Assembly: GCA_964439595.1 (NCBI GenBank)
Contig: CAYTOK010000004.1
Span: forward strand, 53,796-117,795
Reading direction: 5' to 3'
Origin: CAIJXB01 sp964439595
Lineage (GTDB): Bacteria; Chlamydiota; Chlamydiia; Chlamydiales; Rhabdochlamydiaceae
Length of the DNA stretch: 64,000 nucleotides
This document shows, piece after piece, positions 1-7,490 of this stretch. Under the pieces are notes generated by a model. It worked only from the letters and a program-made list of their open reading frames with translations, was not told the origin of the DNA and made no database searches. The translations under genes and the position numbers were made by a program. Positions within the stretch are counted from its first letter, which is position 1. Each line of letters begins with the position of its first letter.

Positions 1-186
1 AGAAACCTGTATCCCACCCAAATCACCGCGATATTTTGATTGTCCTGTTAGCTTGATATTAGCCTTTGTGTAGTCTCCTCCAATTTGCAGATAAGATGAA
101 TGAGCCAAACCTTCTACATAAGGTTCCGCATGTATTGCAATAGGCATCAGAAATCCCAGGACTCCAAATATTTTCGCTAGACTCAT
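1..186 (-). CDS. Outer-membrane-type protein, N-terminal part only
   Basis: The reading frame is open from an ATG at 186 to the window edge (62 codons), so only the N-terminus is visible. It starts with a short hydrophobic stretch (residues about 5-18, SLAKIFGVLGFLMPIAIHA) ending at an Ala-Glu junction that looks like a signal-peptidase I site. The ATG follows a good ribosome site (GGAGAG). The exported part (YVEGLAHSSYLQIGGDYT and on) alternates polar and hydrophobic residues with many glycines, as in beta-barrel outer-membrane proteins. I infer a secreted or outer-membrane protein; the family cannot be named from 62 residues. It is divergent from the next gene. Confidence 0.6.
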   Translation of the reverse strand, partial: MSLAKIFGVLGFLMPIAIHAEPYVEGLAHSSYLQIGGDYTKANIKLTGQSKYRGDLGGIQVS

Positions 187-241
187 ATTTGCTCTCCAGT
201 TATAAAACACTTAGCCTATAACAACACTACCTAAAAAATCT

Positions 242-1942
242 ATGAAAATTAATCACATACTCGCCTTGTTTAAAGGTTGTTTTTTTTATCTATGTTTGTC
301 TATGTTTTTTAGCACAAATACCCTCCCTGCTTCTAATGATAAAGAGGCGTTTTATGACGAGTTTCTTTGCGAAGAAAAAGATGTGCTCTTTAAGGCCGGC
401 CTTGCCTCCTCTCCATGTAAAGATCATAAGCCAAGATGCGGATTTCCCTATCCTTCAAATACGGGCTACACCACTCCTTCGCCTATCATTCATTCTCCTC
501 AGGTGTGGAGTTTTGTTAGCGAGCCCCATTTGCATCCCATGAAAATCACGGTAAATAAATTTGAAAGCGAAACCTTTTCCGGGTTCATATTTTTGGCACC
601 TTACGCTTTTTCTTCAGATCAAAGCTATGGTCAACCTGGAGCTCTTATCGTAGATAACGAAGGCACTCCTTTTTGGTTTCGCCCTTTAAACAGTCCCAAT
701 CTAATGAACACGGATTTTCGCGTGCAAACTTATAAAGGAAGTCCAGTGCTCACTTTTTGGCAAGGAACCCTAGCTACTCCTCCTGCTTATACAAATACAC
801 CGGGAGGCTCATCAGAACCTGGCTCTTGCTATCATATCTTTGATCAGACCTATAGATTAATAAAAACAGTATCGGCAAAAAAAGGCTTTATCTCAGATAT
901 CCATGAATTTTTACTCACCCCACATAATACAGCTTTACTGCTATCCACTAAAGCCGTGCCTATGGATCTGACACCTTATGGAGGACCTAAAGATGGTTAT
1001 GTGCAAGATTTTGCGATCCAAGAAATCGATTTGGATACAAACGATCTTATTTTCTTTTGGGATGCCCTGGAACATATACCTCTTTCCGATTCTTACGTAT
1101 CTGCAACTACTCTTACCGATAATATATGGGATGCGTATCATTTGAATTCGATAGGCTTAACAAATGATGTCAATGATATTGTCGTGTCAAGTCGCAGCAT
1201 GTGGACCATCTATCGAATCAATAAACCTACAGGGAATATTCTTTGGAGCCTTGGCGGCAAACAATCAAACTTTACTATTGAAAGCGGCGCCGAATTCTCC
1301 TGGCAACATGATGCTCGCTTTTTAGCTGATAACTTAGTCAGTATGTTTGACGACAACTCTAATAGTTCTACGCTATCTACTCCCCCCTCACACGGGCTTA
1401 TACTAAAGCTTGATTTCAATGCCATGACGGCTAGTGTGCATCGTTCCTATTATCACGACCCTAATATCACAGTAGCTTCCCAAGGCAATACACAAAGCCT
1501 TAAAAACGGAAATAAGTTTATTGGATGGGGACAGTCGCAATATTACTCAGAATTTGCGGAGGAAGGAAACACTGAAGATACCCCTTCATTAAATCTCCTC
1601 TACGAAGCCGAGTTCCCGACAAATAATTACAGTTATAGAGCCTACAAGCATGAATGGACAGGAACACCCTACTATCCTCCAAGTATAGCAGTGAAAGGAA
1701 AGTGCCAGCAAATAACGGTATATGCATCCTGGAATGGTTCCACCGAAACTATGGAATGGCAAGTTTTTGCAGGCTCCAAACCCACAAAGCTTTCTCTTAT
1801 AGAGACCGCCTCAAAATCAGGGTTTGAAACCTCGATACCGGTTACCAACAAAGGCCCCTATTTTCAGATTAAGGCTGTGGACGTCAGGGGCAGGATACTC
1901 GGAGAGTCAAAAATCCTTAAAAGCAAGAGTTGCCTTCACTAG
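242..1942 (+). CDS. Secreted arylsulfotransferase-like protein
   Basis: This 566-residue protein has a hydrophobic N-terminus (about residues 8-30) typical of a signal peptide. The mature part carries the conserved blocks of the arylsulfotransferase_2 type of beta-propeller: SDIHEFLLTP near 215, FFWDALEHIP near 272, DAYHLNSI near 300, NDIVVSSRSMWTIYRI followed by TGNILWSLGGKQSNF near 312-345, and FSWQHDARFL near 350. In the wider ASST group, histidines in such blocks accept and transfer the sulfuryl group between phenolic esters. A C-terminal beta-rich tail (about 490-566) may be a separate domain. Substrate and activity are inference. It stands alone, divergent from the outer-membrane gene, and precedes the tRNA-Tyr islet. 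Confidence 0.72.
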   Translation: MKINHILALFKGCFFYLCLSMFFSTNTLPASNDKEAFYDEFLCEEKDVLFKAGLASSPCKDHKPRCGFPYPSNTGYTTPSPIIHSPQVWSFVSEPHLHPMKITVNKFESETFSGFIFLAPYAFSSDQSYGQPGALIVDNEGTPFWFRPLNSPNLMNTDFRVQTYKGSPVLTFWQGTLATPPAYTNTPGGSSEPGSCYHIFDQTYRLIKTVSAKKGFISDIHEFLLTPHNTALLLSTKAVPMDLTPYGGPKDGYVQDFAIQEIDLDTNDLIFFWDALEHIPLSDSYVSATTLTDNIWDAYHLNSIGLTNDVNDIVVSSRSMWTIYRINKPTGNILWSLGGKQSNFTIESGAEFSWQHDARFLADNLVSMFDDNSNSSTLSTPPSHGLILKLDFNAMTASVHRSYYHDPNITVASQGNTQSLKNGNKFIGWGQSQYYSEFAEEGNTEDTPSLNLLYEAEFPTNNYSYRAYKHEWTGTPYYPPSIAVKGKCQQITVYASWNGSTETMEWQVFAGSKPTKLSLIETASKSGFETSIPVTNKGPYFQIKAVDVRGRILGESKILKSKSCLH

Positions 1943-2153
1943 CCCATTGCGCAACCAAAATCCTAAATTCTTTAACCAACTATATTTTTTTAATTAACTG
2001 ACTCACCTTACGCAAAAGCCTAAAAACACCTTGATAAAATTTGTTTTAGATATATAAAATTCTTGTTCAATTTTTGGAGGAATGGCATAGACAAGAAGCT
2101 ACTCGATATTTATTCCGATTACCTAATTTCTCAAAATCGATGCTGTCAAGAGG

Positions 2154-2222
2154 ATGAAAAATGGGGATGGTGTGACTCGAACACACGAAACCCGAAGGTG
2201 AGGGATTTACAGTCGCTTCACA
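2154..2222 (-). pseudogene. tRNA-Tyr 3'-half fragment (att-like repeat)
   Basis: Positions 2154-2214 repeat 3872-3932 with two mismatches in 61 bases, and similarity fades just beyond, inside the anticodon arm. The copied part runs from the flank beyond the 3' end of the tRNA through the acceptor 3' strand, T arm and variable arm into the anticodon loop; the 5' half is absent, so this cannot be a working tRNA. A 3'-half tRNA duplication opposite an intact tRNA is the usual scar of site-specific integration. The rest of the 471-base gap before the next gene (1943-2413) holds no other gene I can support. Confidence 0.75.
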
Positions 2223-2330
2223 ATTCTTAAGCAGAGTAAACCACATTAGATAGCCTCAATAGAATTGATGAGTTAAAGATACGTTAATTATACCGGTCTG
2301 AGGCCTTTTACTCCAGTCTTAGGTGGCCGA

Positions 2331-2352
2331 GTGCGTAAAATTGCGTAATTTT
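2331..2352. repeat. Left copy of a GTGCGTAAAA-TTGCGTA repeat
   Basis: The motif GTGCGTAAAATTGCGTA, itself two near-identical half-units, recurs at 3812-3834 with one extra A. The two copies lie in the same orientation and enclose the toxin-antitoxin and metallo-hydrolase genes, inside the larger tRNA-derived repeats. It could be a second recombination boundary or a protein-binding site. Confidence 0.5.
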
Positions 2353-2362
2353 GTTCTTTTTG

Positions 2363-2391
2363 TTGACATATGTCAAAACATTCAATAAAAT
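2363..2391 (+). promoter_or_regulatory. Promoter with palindromic operator for the toxin-antitoxin operon
   Basis: TTGACA (2363-2368), a 17-base spacer and TAAAAT (2386-2391) form a near-consensus housekeeping promoter 22 bases before the toxin start. The -35 box is embedded in a perfect 14-base palindrome, TTGACATATGTCAA (2363-2376). This fits an operator bound by the HTH antitoxin for autorepression, as known for HigBA-type systems. Binding itself is inferred. Confidence 0.6.
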
Positions 2392-2413
2392 AGAGTTTAA
2401 TAAAGGAATATAG

Positions 2414-2710
2414 ATGCCTAACTGGACGGTGACTTTTTCTAGAGAAACGGGAAAGCAATACAATAAGCTCTTGCATAGCGGCTCCAGACCTCCTATTAAT
2501 GACGCAATAGATACTCTGGTTCTTGATTTACAGAAAAATGGGCCCCAGCAACCTAACTGGCCTCATTTTGGACCATTAGGAGCAGAACATTATCATTGCC
2601 ATCTTCGCAGAGGACGACCTACGTATGTCGCCTGCTGGAGAATGCTAGATAAACAAGCTAAAAAAATTGAGGTGTATTATGTCGGCACACACGAAGGGGC
2701 GCCCTACTAA
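2414..2710 (+). CDS. RelE/HigB-type toxin
   Basis: This 98-residue basic protein has the RelE/HigB-fold signature in its C-terminal half: HLRRGRPTYVACWRM followed by KKIEVYYVGTHEGAPY. Such toxins cleave mRNA on the ribosome. The ATG follows AAGGA with good spacing. The gene overlaps the HTH antitoxin downstream, the toxin-first order typical of HigBA-like pairs. The operon starts at a promoter carrying a palindrome and sits within the tRNA-Tyr islet, so it was probably acquired. Toxicity is inferred from family and context. Confidence 0.8.
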   Translation: MPNWTVTFSRETGKQYNKLLHSGSRPPINDAIDTLVLDLQKNGPQQPNWPHFGPLGAEHYHCHLRRGRPTYVACWRMLDKQAKKIEVYYVGTHEGAPY

Positions 2711-3074
2711 GCAATTGACTTGTAAAGTCATTATTGAAATGCCCGGCAATGTAAAAAAGTCTACCATTATCTCTGCAGAGCATTTGCCTAAACTGGAAAC
2801 TTTTTTGGATAAACATGGCGAATCTGACTCTATTCCCTGGGAAGAACTTGCTAAAGATAGAATCGCTAAATATGGAAAAGCCGGCATTGCCCTTAGGGGA
2901 GCGCGTTACCGCGAAGGACTTTCTCAAAAAGAACTTGCTAAGCGCACCGGAATTAGCCAGGATAATATTTCTAAAATGGAAAATGGAAAAAGACCTATAG
3001 GAGAAAAAGTGGCTAAAAAACTAGCTAAAGCTCTTAAGATTGATTTTGAACATTTAACGAAGCAACTTAGATGA
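2679..3074 (+). CDS. HTH antitoxin (HigA-like, XRE family)
   Basis: The start is placed at ATG 2679 because GAGG lies just upstream; an in-frame TTG at 2667 would add four residues. The 131-residue product has an unassigned N-terminal part (about 1-65) and a C-terminal Cro/C1-type helix-turn-helix with the motif LSQKELAKRTGISQDNISKM (about 88-107), followed by GKRPIGEKVAKKLAKAL. It overlaps the toxin gene by 32 bases and the next gene by 4. Its expected role is to neutralise the toxin and repress the operon at the upstream palindrome. The long N-terminal part before the HTH is notable for an antitoxin. Confidence 0.8.
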   Translation: MSAHTKGRPTKQLTCKVIIEMPGNVKKSTIISAEHLPKLETFLDKHGESDSIPWEELAKDRIAKYGKAGIALRGARYREGLSQKELAKRTGISQDNISKMENGKRPIGEKVAKKLAKALKIDFEHLTKQLR

Positions 3075-3790
3075 AGATTACGATTATTTACGACAACAGA
3101 ACAATGGATTCCTCTCTTAAAGGGGGATTTGGCTTTTCTTGCGTCATTGAATACGATCACAAAAAAATCTTGTTTGATACCGGAGGAAATGAAGAAGCTT
3201 TTTTCACGAATATGGAAAAGCTGGGAATTGACCTCCAAACAATTTCTCATGCAGTTTTTTCTCACAAACACTGGGATCACACAACTGCCTTTGGGAAGAT
3301 TTTAAGCAAGTTGGGGGAGAAAACTCCCTTATACCTGCCATCTGACTTTGATCAGAAGTTAGAGGCAGAAATTCCTCCCCACATAATGGTTCATAAAATC
3401 GCAGAGTTTGCGGAAATCGACCAAGATGTCTTCTCTTTAGTCCTCCGCGGAAGGTATTGTTGTTTTAAAATAGTTCAAGAACAAGCGCTCATTTTACGAA
3501 CCTCTAAAGGACTCATTGTGCTCACAGGATGCGCCCACCCGGGGATCGATAAGATTGCTAGAAATGCGCAGGAGCACTTAGGTGAAAAAATCTATCTGAT
3601 TCTTGGAGGATTTCATCTTTGCCATAGCTTCAAACACACCTGTACCAAAATGATTAAAGCACTTCGAGAACTAAAAGTAGAAAAAGTAGCTCCCTGTCAT
3701 TGCGCGGGAGAAACTGCGATCAAACTGTTTCAAAGAGAATATGGAGAAAATTTTACCCCAACCGGCACCGGAACTGTAATTCAGATCTAG
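3071..3790 (+). CDS. Metallo-beta-lactamase-fold hydrolase
   Basis: This 239-residue protein has the zinc-binding motif H-x-H-x-D-H as SHKHWDHTT (about residues 64-72), an upstream ILFDTGG strand-turn, GCAHPG near 154, LGGFHL near 175 and CHCAG near 214. This pattern matches the group annotated as dihydropterin-phosphate synthase-like (MJ0301-type) hydrolases; the true substrate is unknown. The start overlaps the antitoxin stop (ATGA), so the three genes probably form one transcript. Such an enzyme is an unusual third member of a toxin-antitoxin operon. It lies inside the islet between the tRNA-derived repeats. Confidence 0.78.
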   Translation: MKITIIYDNRTMDSSLKGGFGFSCVIEYDHKKILFDTGGNEEAFFTNMEKLGIDLQTISHAVFSHKHWDHTTAFGKILSKLGEKTPLYLPSDFDQKLEAEIPPHIMVHKIAEFAEIDQDVFSLVLRGRYCCFKIVQEQALILRTSKGLIVLTGCAHPGIDKIARNAQEHLGEKIYLILGGFHLCHSFKHTCTKMIKALRELKVEKVAPCHCAGETAIKLFQREYGENFTPTGTGTVIQI

Positions 3791-3811
3791 TAGCCCGCCG
3801 TGATTAGTCAA

Positions 3812-3834
3812 GTGCGTAAAAATTGCGTATTTTT
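3812..3834. repeat. Right copy of the GTGCGTAAAA-TTGCGTA repeat
   Basis: This copy reads GTGCGTAAAAATTGCGTA, one A longer than the copy at 2331, in the same orientation. It begins 21 bases after the metallo-hydrolase stop and ends 38 bases before the duplicated tRNA-Tyr flank. Confidence 0.5.
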
Positions 3835-3879
3835 CACGCCGATTTTACTAGTTTTTGGATTGATTTTGTCTATGAAAAA

Positions 3880-3961
3880 TGGGGGCGGTGTGACTCGAAC
3901 ACACGAAACCCGAAGGTGAGGGATTTACAGTCCCTTGCAATTGCCGCTATGCGACACCCCC
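3880..3961 (-). tRNA. tRNA-Tyr (GTA)
   Basis: Read on the minus strand, GGGGGTG at the 5' end pairs with CGCCCCC at the 3' end. The anticodon loop CTGTAAA, with anticodon GTA, is closed by GGGA/TCCC. The T arm GTGTG-TTCGAGT-CACAC is intact, and the long variable arm fits class II tRNA-Tyr. The length is 82 nt without an encoded CCA. Its 3' half is duplicated at 2154. It lies 12 bases downstream of tRNA-Thr. Confidence 0.95.
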
Positions 3962-3973
3962 ACAAGAAAGATG

Positions 3974-4046
3974 TGCTGGCGAAAGGAATTGAACCCTCAA
4001 CCGCCCGATTACAAGTCGGGTGCTCTACCAATTGAGCTACACCAGC
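3974..4046 (-). tRNA. tRNA-Thr (TGT)
   Basis: On the minus strand the acceptor GCTGGTG pairs with CGCCAGC. The D arm GCTCAATTGGTAGAGC and T loop TTCAATT are standard. The anticodon stem CCCGA/TCGGG encloses loop CTTGTAA with anticodon TGT. The length is 73 nt without CCA. It is probably transcribed together with tRNA-Tyr. Confidence 0.95.
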
Positions 4047-4109
4047 ATACGAAGTTAAAATGTATAACAAAACAGACAGTTTCTGCACAAGAACTTTTAC
4101 ATAAAAAAA

Positions 4110-4319
4110 CTAAAATTTCTCTATTTCCTTAGAGGAATCTTCTATTTTTGGTTCTTTAGAGGATAGCAATCCTTTAAAAAAAGAGTGGGACACATTCCTT
4201 ACATTCCCCCCTTCTAAAGACAAATGAACCTTGCTACGCATTGAATTAGATTCGCAACATTTTTTGAATTTCTTTCCAGAGCCACAGGGGCATGGGTCAT
4301 TTCGATTACATTTTTCCAT
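4110..4319 (-). CDS. Small SEC-C motif protein
   Basis: This 69-residue protein begins MEKCNRNDPCPCGSGKKFKK and continues CC, the SEC-C zinc-binding motif (C-x-C...CC), placed at the very N-terminus. SEC-C motifs occur at the C-terminus of SecA and in many small bacterial proteins, where they bind zinc and mediate contacts with SecB, ribosomes or chaperones. The remaining 45 residues are hydrophilic and match nothing I recognise. The ATG has AAGG upstream at an acceptable distance. It is divergent from ttcA and downstream of the tRNA pair. Its role is unknown. Confidence 0.75.
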   Translation of the reverse strand: MEKCNRNDPCPCGSGKKFKKCCESNSMRSKVHLSLEGGNVRNVSHSFFKGLLSSKEPKIEDSSKEIEKF

Positions 4320-4415
4320 TATTACCTTCTTTTATGTATAGAAAAAATTTCAGCTCGCATTTTTCCTCTAAAAGCCAGTATAATGACTTTATAAAATAAT
4401 TCAAAACAATTTGCC

Positions 4416-5177
4416 ATGACTGAACTAAAATTATCTATCCCCGTCGCAGCTCCACCTTGGACATCTCTTGGAAGGAGACTAGAAAGTCTTTGCAGAAAAG
4501 CCCTTTATACATTTTCTCTTATCGAAGGTGTGGATAAAATCGGAGTGGCTTTAAGTGGGGGCAAAGACAGCCTAACCCTACTCTACCTTTTAAAAGCCAT
4601 TTCAGGAAGAGGATTTCCTAATTTTTCTTTACATGCATTCCATGTACAAGGAGAATTTTCTTGTGGATCGTCTGTCGATATTAAATTCTTAGAGTCCATT
4701 TGTCATGCTCTTTCCATTCCCCTAACAATCTGTCAGTCTACTCAAAAAAGAGAAACCCTAGAGTGTTATAGCTGCTCTAGAGAAAGAAGATCTCTTATTT
4801 TTAATGCAGCTAAGGCAAATAATATCACTACTATAGCATTTGGGCATCATAAAGACGACAGCATACAAACACTTCTTATGAACTTATTTCATAAGGCGGA
4901 ATTCGCTGCTAACCTGCCTAAAGTCCCCATGTATGACTATGGAATTACTATCATCCGTCCATTAATTTACACCTCCGAACAAGAAATCAAGGAGTTTGCT
5001 AAACTTTATGGATTCAATCGAATTACATGCCAGTGCCCCGTTGGGCAAAACTCGCTAAGAAAACAAACCGAAAATATTTTAAAAGAATTAGAAGAAGCTT
5101 TTCCTAACGTCCGAGAAAATCTCTCCCAAGCAAGTTTTACTTACGCGTCAGATAAAGCCTTAAGAAAAAGAAGCTAA
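4416..5177 (+). CDS. ttcA: TtcA-family tRNA 2-thiocytidine synthetase
   Basis: This 253-residue ATPase has the PP-loop motif LSGGKDS near residues 46-52, the first cysteine pair as CYSCSRERR near 125-133, and IAFGHHKDD near 148, all hallmarks of TtcA. TtcA activates C32 of tRNA with ATP and inserts sulfur using an iron-sulfur cluster. A later C-x-C (ITCQCPVG near 208) probably supplies the third cluster ligand. The length fits the family. It lies between the SEC-C gene on the other strand and the symporter gene, with a 77-base gap that makes an operon uncertain. TilS is less likely because of the cysteine pair. Confidence 0.85.
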   Translation: MTELKLSIPVAAPPWTSLGRRLESLCRKALYTFSLIEGVDKIGVALSGGKDSLTLLYLLKAISGRGFPNFSLHAFHVQGEFSCGSSVDIKFLESICHALSIPLTICQSTQKRETLECYSCSRERRSLIFNAAKANNITTIAFGHHKDDSIQTLLMNLFHKAEFAANLPKVPMYDYGITIIRPLIYTSEQEIKEFAKLYGFNRITCQCPVGQNSLRKQTENILKELEEAFPNVRENLSQASFTYASDKALRKRS

Positions 5178-5254
5178 AATTTTCATTTAGCATTTGCATA
5201 AAAAGGCAAAAGTCAGCTACATAAGAATTAATCTCTAGATTAGGATTTTGACTT

Positions 5255-6712
5255 ATGTTTTTGTATGAACTTTCTGCTGTTATTATATACTTTACACTAG
5301 TACTCGCAATAGGAGTTTTATCTTACAGGAAACATCTGTCTGCTGCTGATTTTATTATAGGAGGAAGATCTCTCAACTACTGGCTTACTGCCCTTGCAGC
5401 ACATGCAAGCGACATGAGCAGCTGGCTATTCATGGGGTATCCCGCTTTAATTTTTACAGGGGGAATTTTTAACAGCTGGGCAGCTATAGGGCTCATCCTC
5501 TTTATGTTTTTAAACTGGCAAATTGTCGCCCCTAAAATCCGTATTGCTACAGAGCAGTATAACACTCTTACCTTTTCTTCTTTTTTTGAAAGTCGATTTG
5601 CTGATTCCTCTGGCAAAATCCGCATTTTCACAGCCTTAATGTCTTTATTTTTCTATACAATCTATATTTCAGCTGCCTTAGTGGCTTTGGGAATCCTTTT
5701 GGAGACTTTATTTAACCTCAACTACTCTCTTGGCGTTTTCCTTGGCATCCTTATTGTTATTCCTTACGTATTTATTGGAGGATATCGGACACTTGCGTGG
5801 ATAGACCTATTTCAAGGCTGCTTCCTTCTTTGCGTCATTATTTTTGTTCCTTTATATCTTTTAACAAAAATAGGAGGCTGGAATGGAATCCTCGGCTCTC
5901 TTACAACAAAACACCTCTCTTCATCTTTGCTTCCCGATCTGCAGCTAACAACACTGCGAGACATTCTTTTAACTACAACTGGGTGGGGGCTTGGTTATTT
6001 TGGTCAACCACACATTGTAACTAAGTTTATGGGAATCAAAAACACTCATGAAATTCCTAAATCCAAGTGGATTGGAATGTCTTGGATGACAGCCTCTTTA
6101 ACAGCTGCTACTTTAGTCGCTCTTGTAGGCATTGCTTATTTTACTAATGGCCTACAAAATCCAGAAGAAATTTTTATTGAACTTGTCAAAGACAATTTCC
6201 ATCCCTTTCTCATCGGATTTATTCTCTGTGCTATCCTAGCTGCCACTGTTAACGCCATGAGCTCTCAGGTACTTGTTGTTTCCTCAAGCTTAACAGAAGA
6301 CTTTTACAAAAGACTCATTCATAAAAACGCGCCTTCACAAGAACTCCTTCTTGTTTCAAGACTCGGCGTTGTTCTGATATCAGCTGTTGCTTTCCTCATC
6401 TCTTACGGCAAAATAAATAGCATATACTCTCTTGTACTTTATGCCTGGTCTGGGCTTGGAGCCGCTTTTGGTCCACTACTTATCCTTTCTCTTTACTCTC
6501 AAAAAATCAATCGACACGGAGCTTGGGCCGGAATTTTAATCGGGGGAATTTCTGCTGGTATCTGGCCTTACATTAATACATTTTTCTCCTTAAAAATCCC
6601 GGCAGTGCTTCCGGCATTTCTCTTTAGTTTTTCTATGATACTACTTATTTCCTGGCTAACAAAAAAGAAAACAGTTATCTTTCCAGAAAGCCTTCCAGGA
6701 GAACAAGTATAA
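5255..6712 (+). CDS. Sodium:solute symporter, PutP-like
   Basis: This 485-residue polytopic membrane protein belongs to the SSS family. It closely follows the PutP pattern: SAADFIIGGRSLNYW near residue 29, HASDMSSWLFMGYPALIF near 50, NWQIVAPKIR near 86, FIGGYRTLAWID near 173, GWGLGYFGQPHI near 243 and NAMSSQVLVVSSSLTEDF near 330. PutP couples proline uptake to sodium; the substrate here is inferred only from overall likeness. About 13 hydrophobic segments are visible. Its TAA stop overlaps the proposed start of the glycosyltransferase gene, so the two are probably coupled. Confidence 0.85.
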   Translation: MFLYELSAVIIYFTLVLAIGVLSYRKHLSAADFIIGGRSLNYWLTALAAHASDMSSWLFMGYPALIFTGGIFNSWAAIGLILFMFLNWQIVAPKIRIATEQYNTLTFSSFFESRFADSSGKIRIFTALMSLFFYTIYISAALVALGILLETLFNLNYSLGVFLGILIVIPYVFIGGYRTLAWIDLFQGCFLLCVIIFVPLYLLTKIGGWNGILGSLTTKHLSSSLLPDLQLTTLRDILLTTTGWGLGYFGQPHIVTKFMGIKNTHEIPKSKWIGMSWMTASLTAATLVALVGIAYFTNGLQNPEEIFIELVKDNFHPFLIGFILCAILAATVNAMSSQVLVVSSSLTEDFYKRLIHKNAPSQELLLVSRLGVVLISAVAFLISYGKINSIYSLVLYAWSGLGAAFGPLLILSLYSQKINRHGAWAGILIGGISAGIWPYINTFFSLKIPAVLPAFLFSFSMILLISWLTKKKTVIFPESLPGEQV

Positions 6713-7458
6713 CAGACTTAAAAGGTGTTATTGTAGGAACCGATCAAACTACAGCATGGCTCCTCCCTTGGTGGTGGAGACATTACTCAAAACACAACTC
6801 TTTACCTGTCACTTTTGTTAACTTCGGTTTATCTGAAGAAGTGCTTTCCTGGTGTAAAGAAAGAGGAGCTGTTCTTACGTTAGAACAAAAAAACTTCATT
6901 TCCCCGAAAGAATCAATTGCCCCCTCTCTAGCCAGAGAGTGGGAAAACTTATACGGAGAAAGTGTCTGGACAGCACGCAAGGGCTGGTTTTGCAAACCTT
7001 TTGCCATGCTCCTTTCCCCTTATGACACAACTTTATGGATAGATCTTGACTGTGAAATATGTGGAAACATTGAACCTATTTTCCATCATCTTTCCGGCAT
7101 CAAAGAAATAAGCTTAATCAAAGATCCGGGAAGAGAAAATATTTATAATAGTGGAGTTGTCTTGTTTAAAAAAACCACAAAGCTCATTGAAAAATGGGCC
7201 CTCCAGTGCCTAAGCGATAACGCCTATTTTATTGGTGATGATTATATACTATCGCCTCTTATCAACTCCAATAAGCATCTATTTGAAGAACTCCCTTCTC
7301 ATTTTCACTGGATGGCCGCACTAGGGATGAACCCTGATGCACTCATATTACACTGGGCTTCTAACTGGGGAAAGCTCTTTATTGAGACAACCGGTGGGTA
7401 TCAAGATTACAAAAAATCCCTAATAGAAAATTGCCTATTTACATCCGATAGTCAGTAA
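6709..7458 (+). CDS. Glycosyltransferase-like protein with an apparent ATA start
   Basis: The frame is open from 6628 and codes for a sensible N-terminus (KGVIVGTDQTTAWLLPWWW, then PVTFVNFGLS) well before its first standard start, GTG 6841. No in-frame ATG, GTG or TTG exists upstream of that GTG. An ATA at 6709 overlaps the symporter stop and has AGGAG at ideal spacing, so I place the start there (249 codons). The DxD-type motif in LWIDLDCEICG near residue 115, followed by NIYNSGVVLF near 146, fits a GT-A family glycosyltransferase acting on a nucleotide sugar. Substrate unknown. If GTG 6841 were used, the N-terminal Rossmann strand would be lost. Confidence 0.6.
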   Translation: MTDLKGVIVGTDQTTAWLLPWWWRHYSKHNSLPVTFVNFGLSEEVLSWCKERGAVLTLEQKNFISPKESIAPSLAREWENLYGESVWTARKGWFCKPFAMLLSPYDTTLWIDLDCEICGNIEPIFHHLSGIKEISLIKDPGRENIYNSGVVLFKKTTKLIEKWALQCLSDNAYFIGDDYILSPLINSNKHLFEELPSHFHWMAALGMNPDALILHWASNWGKLFIETTGGYQDYKKSLIENCLFTSDSQ

Positions 7459-7490
7459 CATATAATGAATCGAAAAAGGAATATTTTCTC

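Noticed and set aside
3823..4035. Open frames across the tRNA-Tyr and tRNA-Thr genes on both strands
   Set aside because: The sequence is fully explained by the two tRNA genes; the frames have no ribosome site or protein-like composition.
6841..6843. GTG as the start of the glycosyltransferase
   Set aside because: The frame upstream codes for a family-like N-terminus and no ribosome site precedes this GTG; kept only as an alternative.
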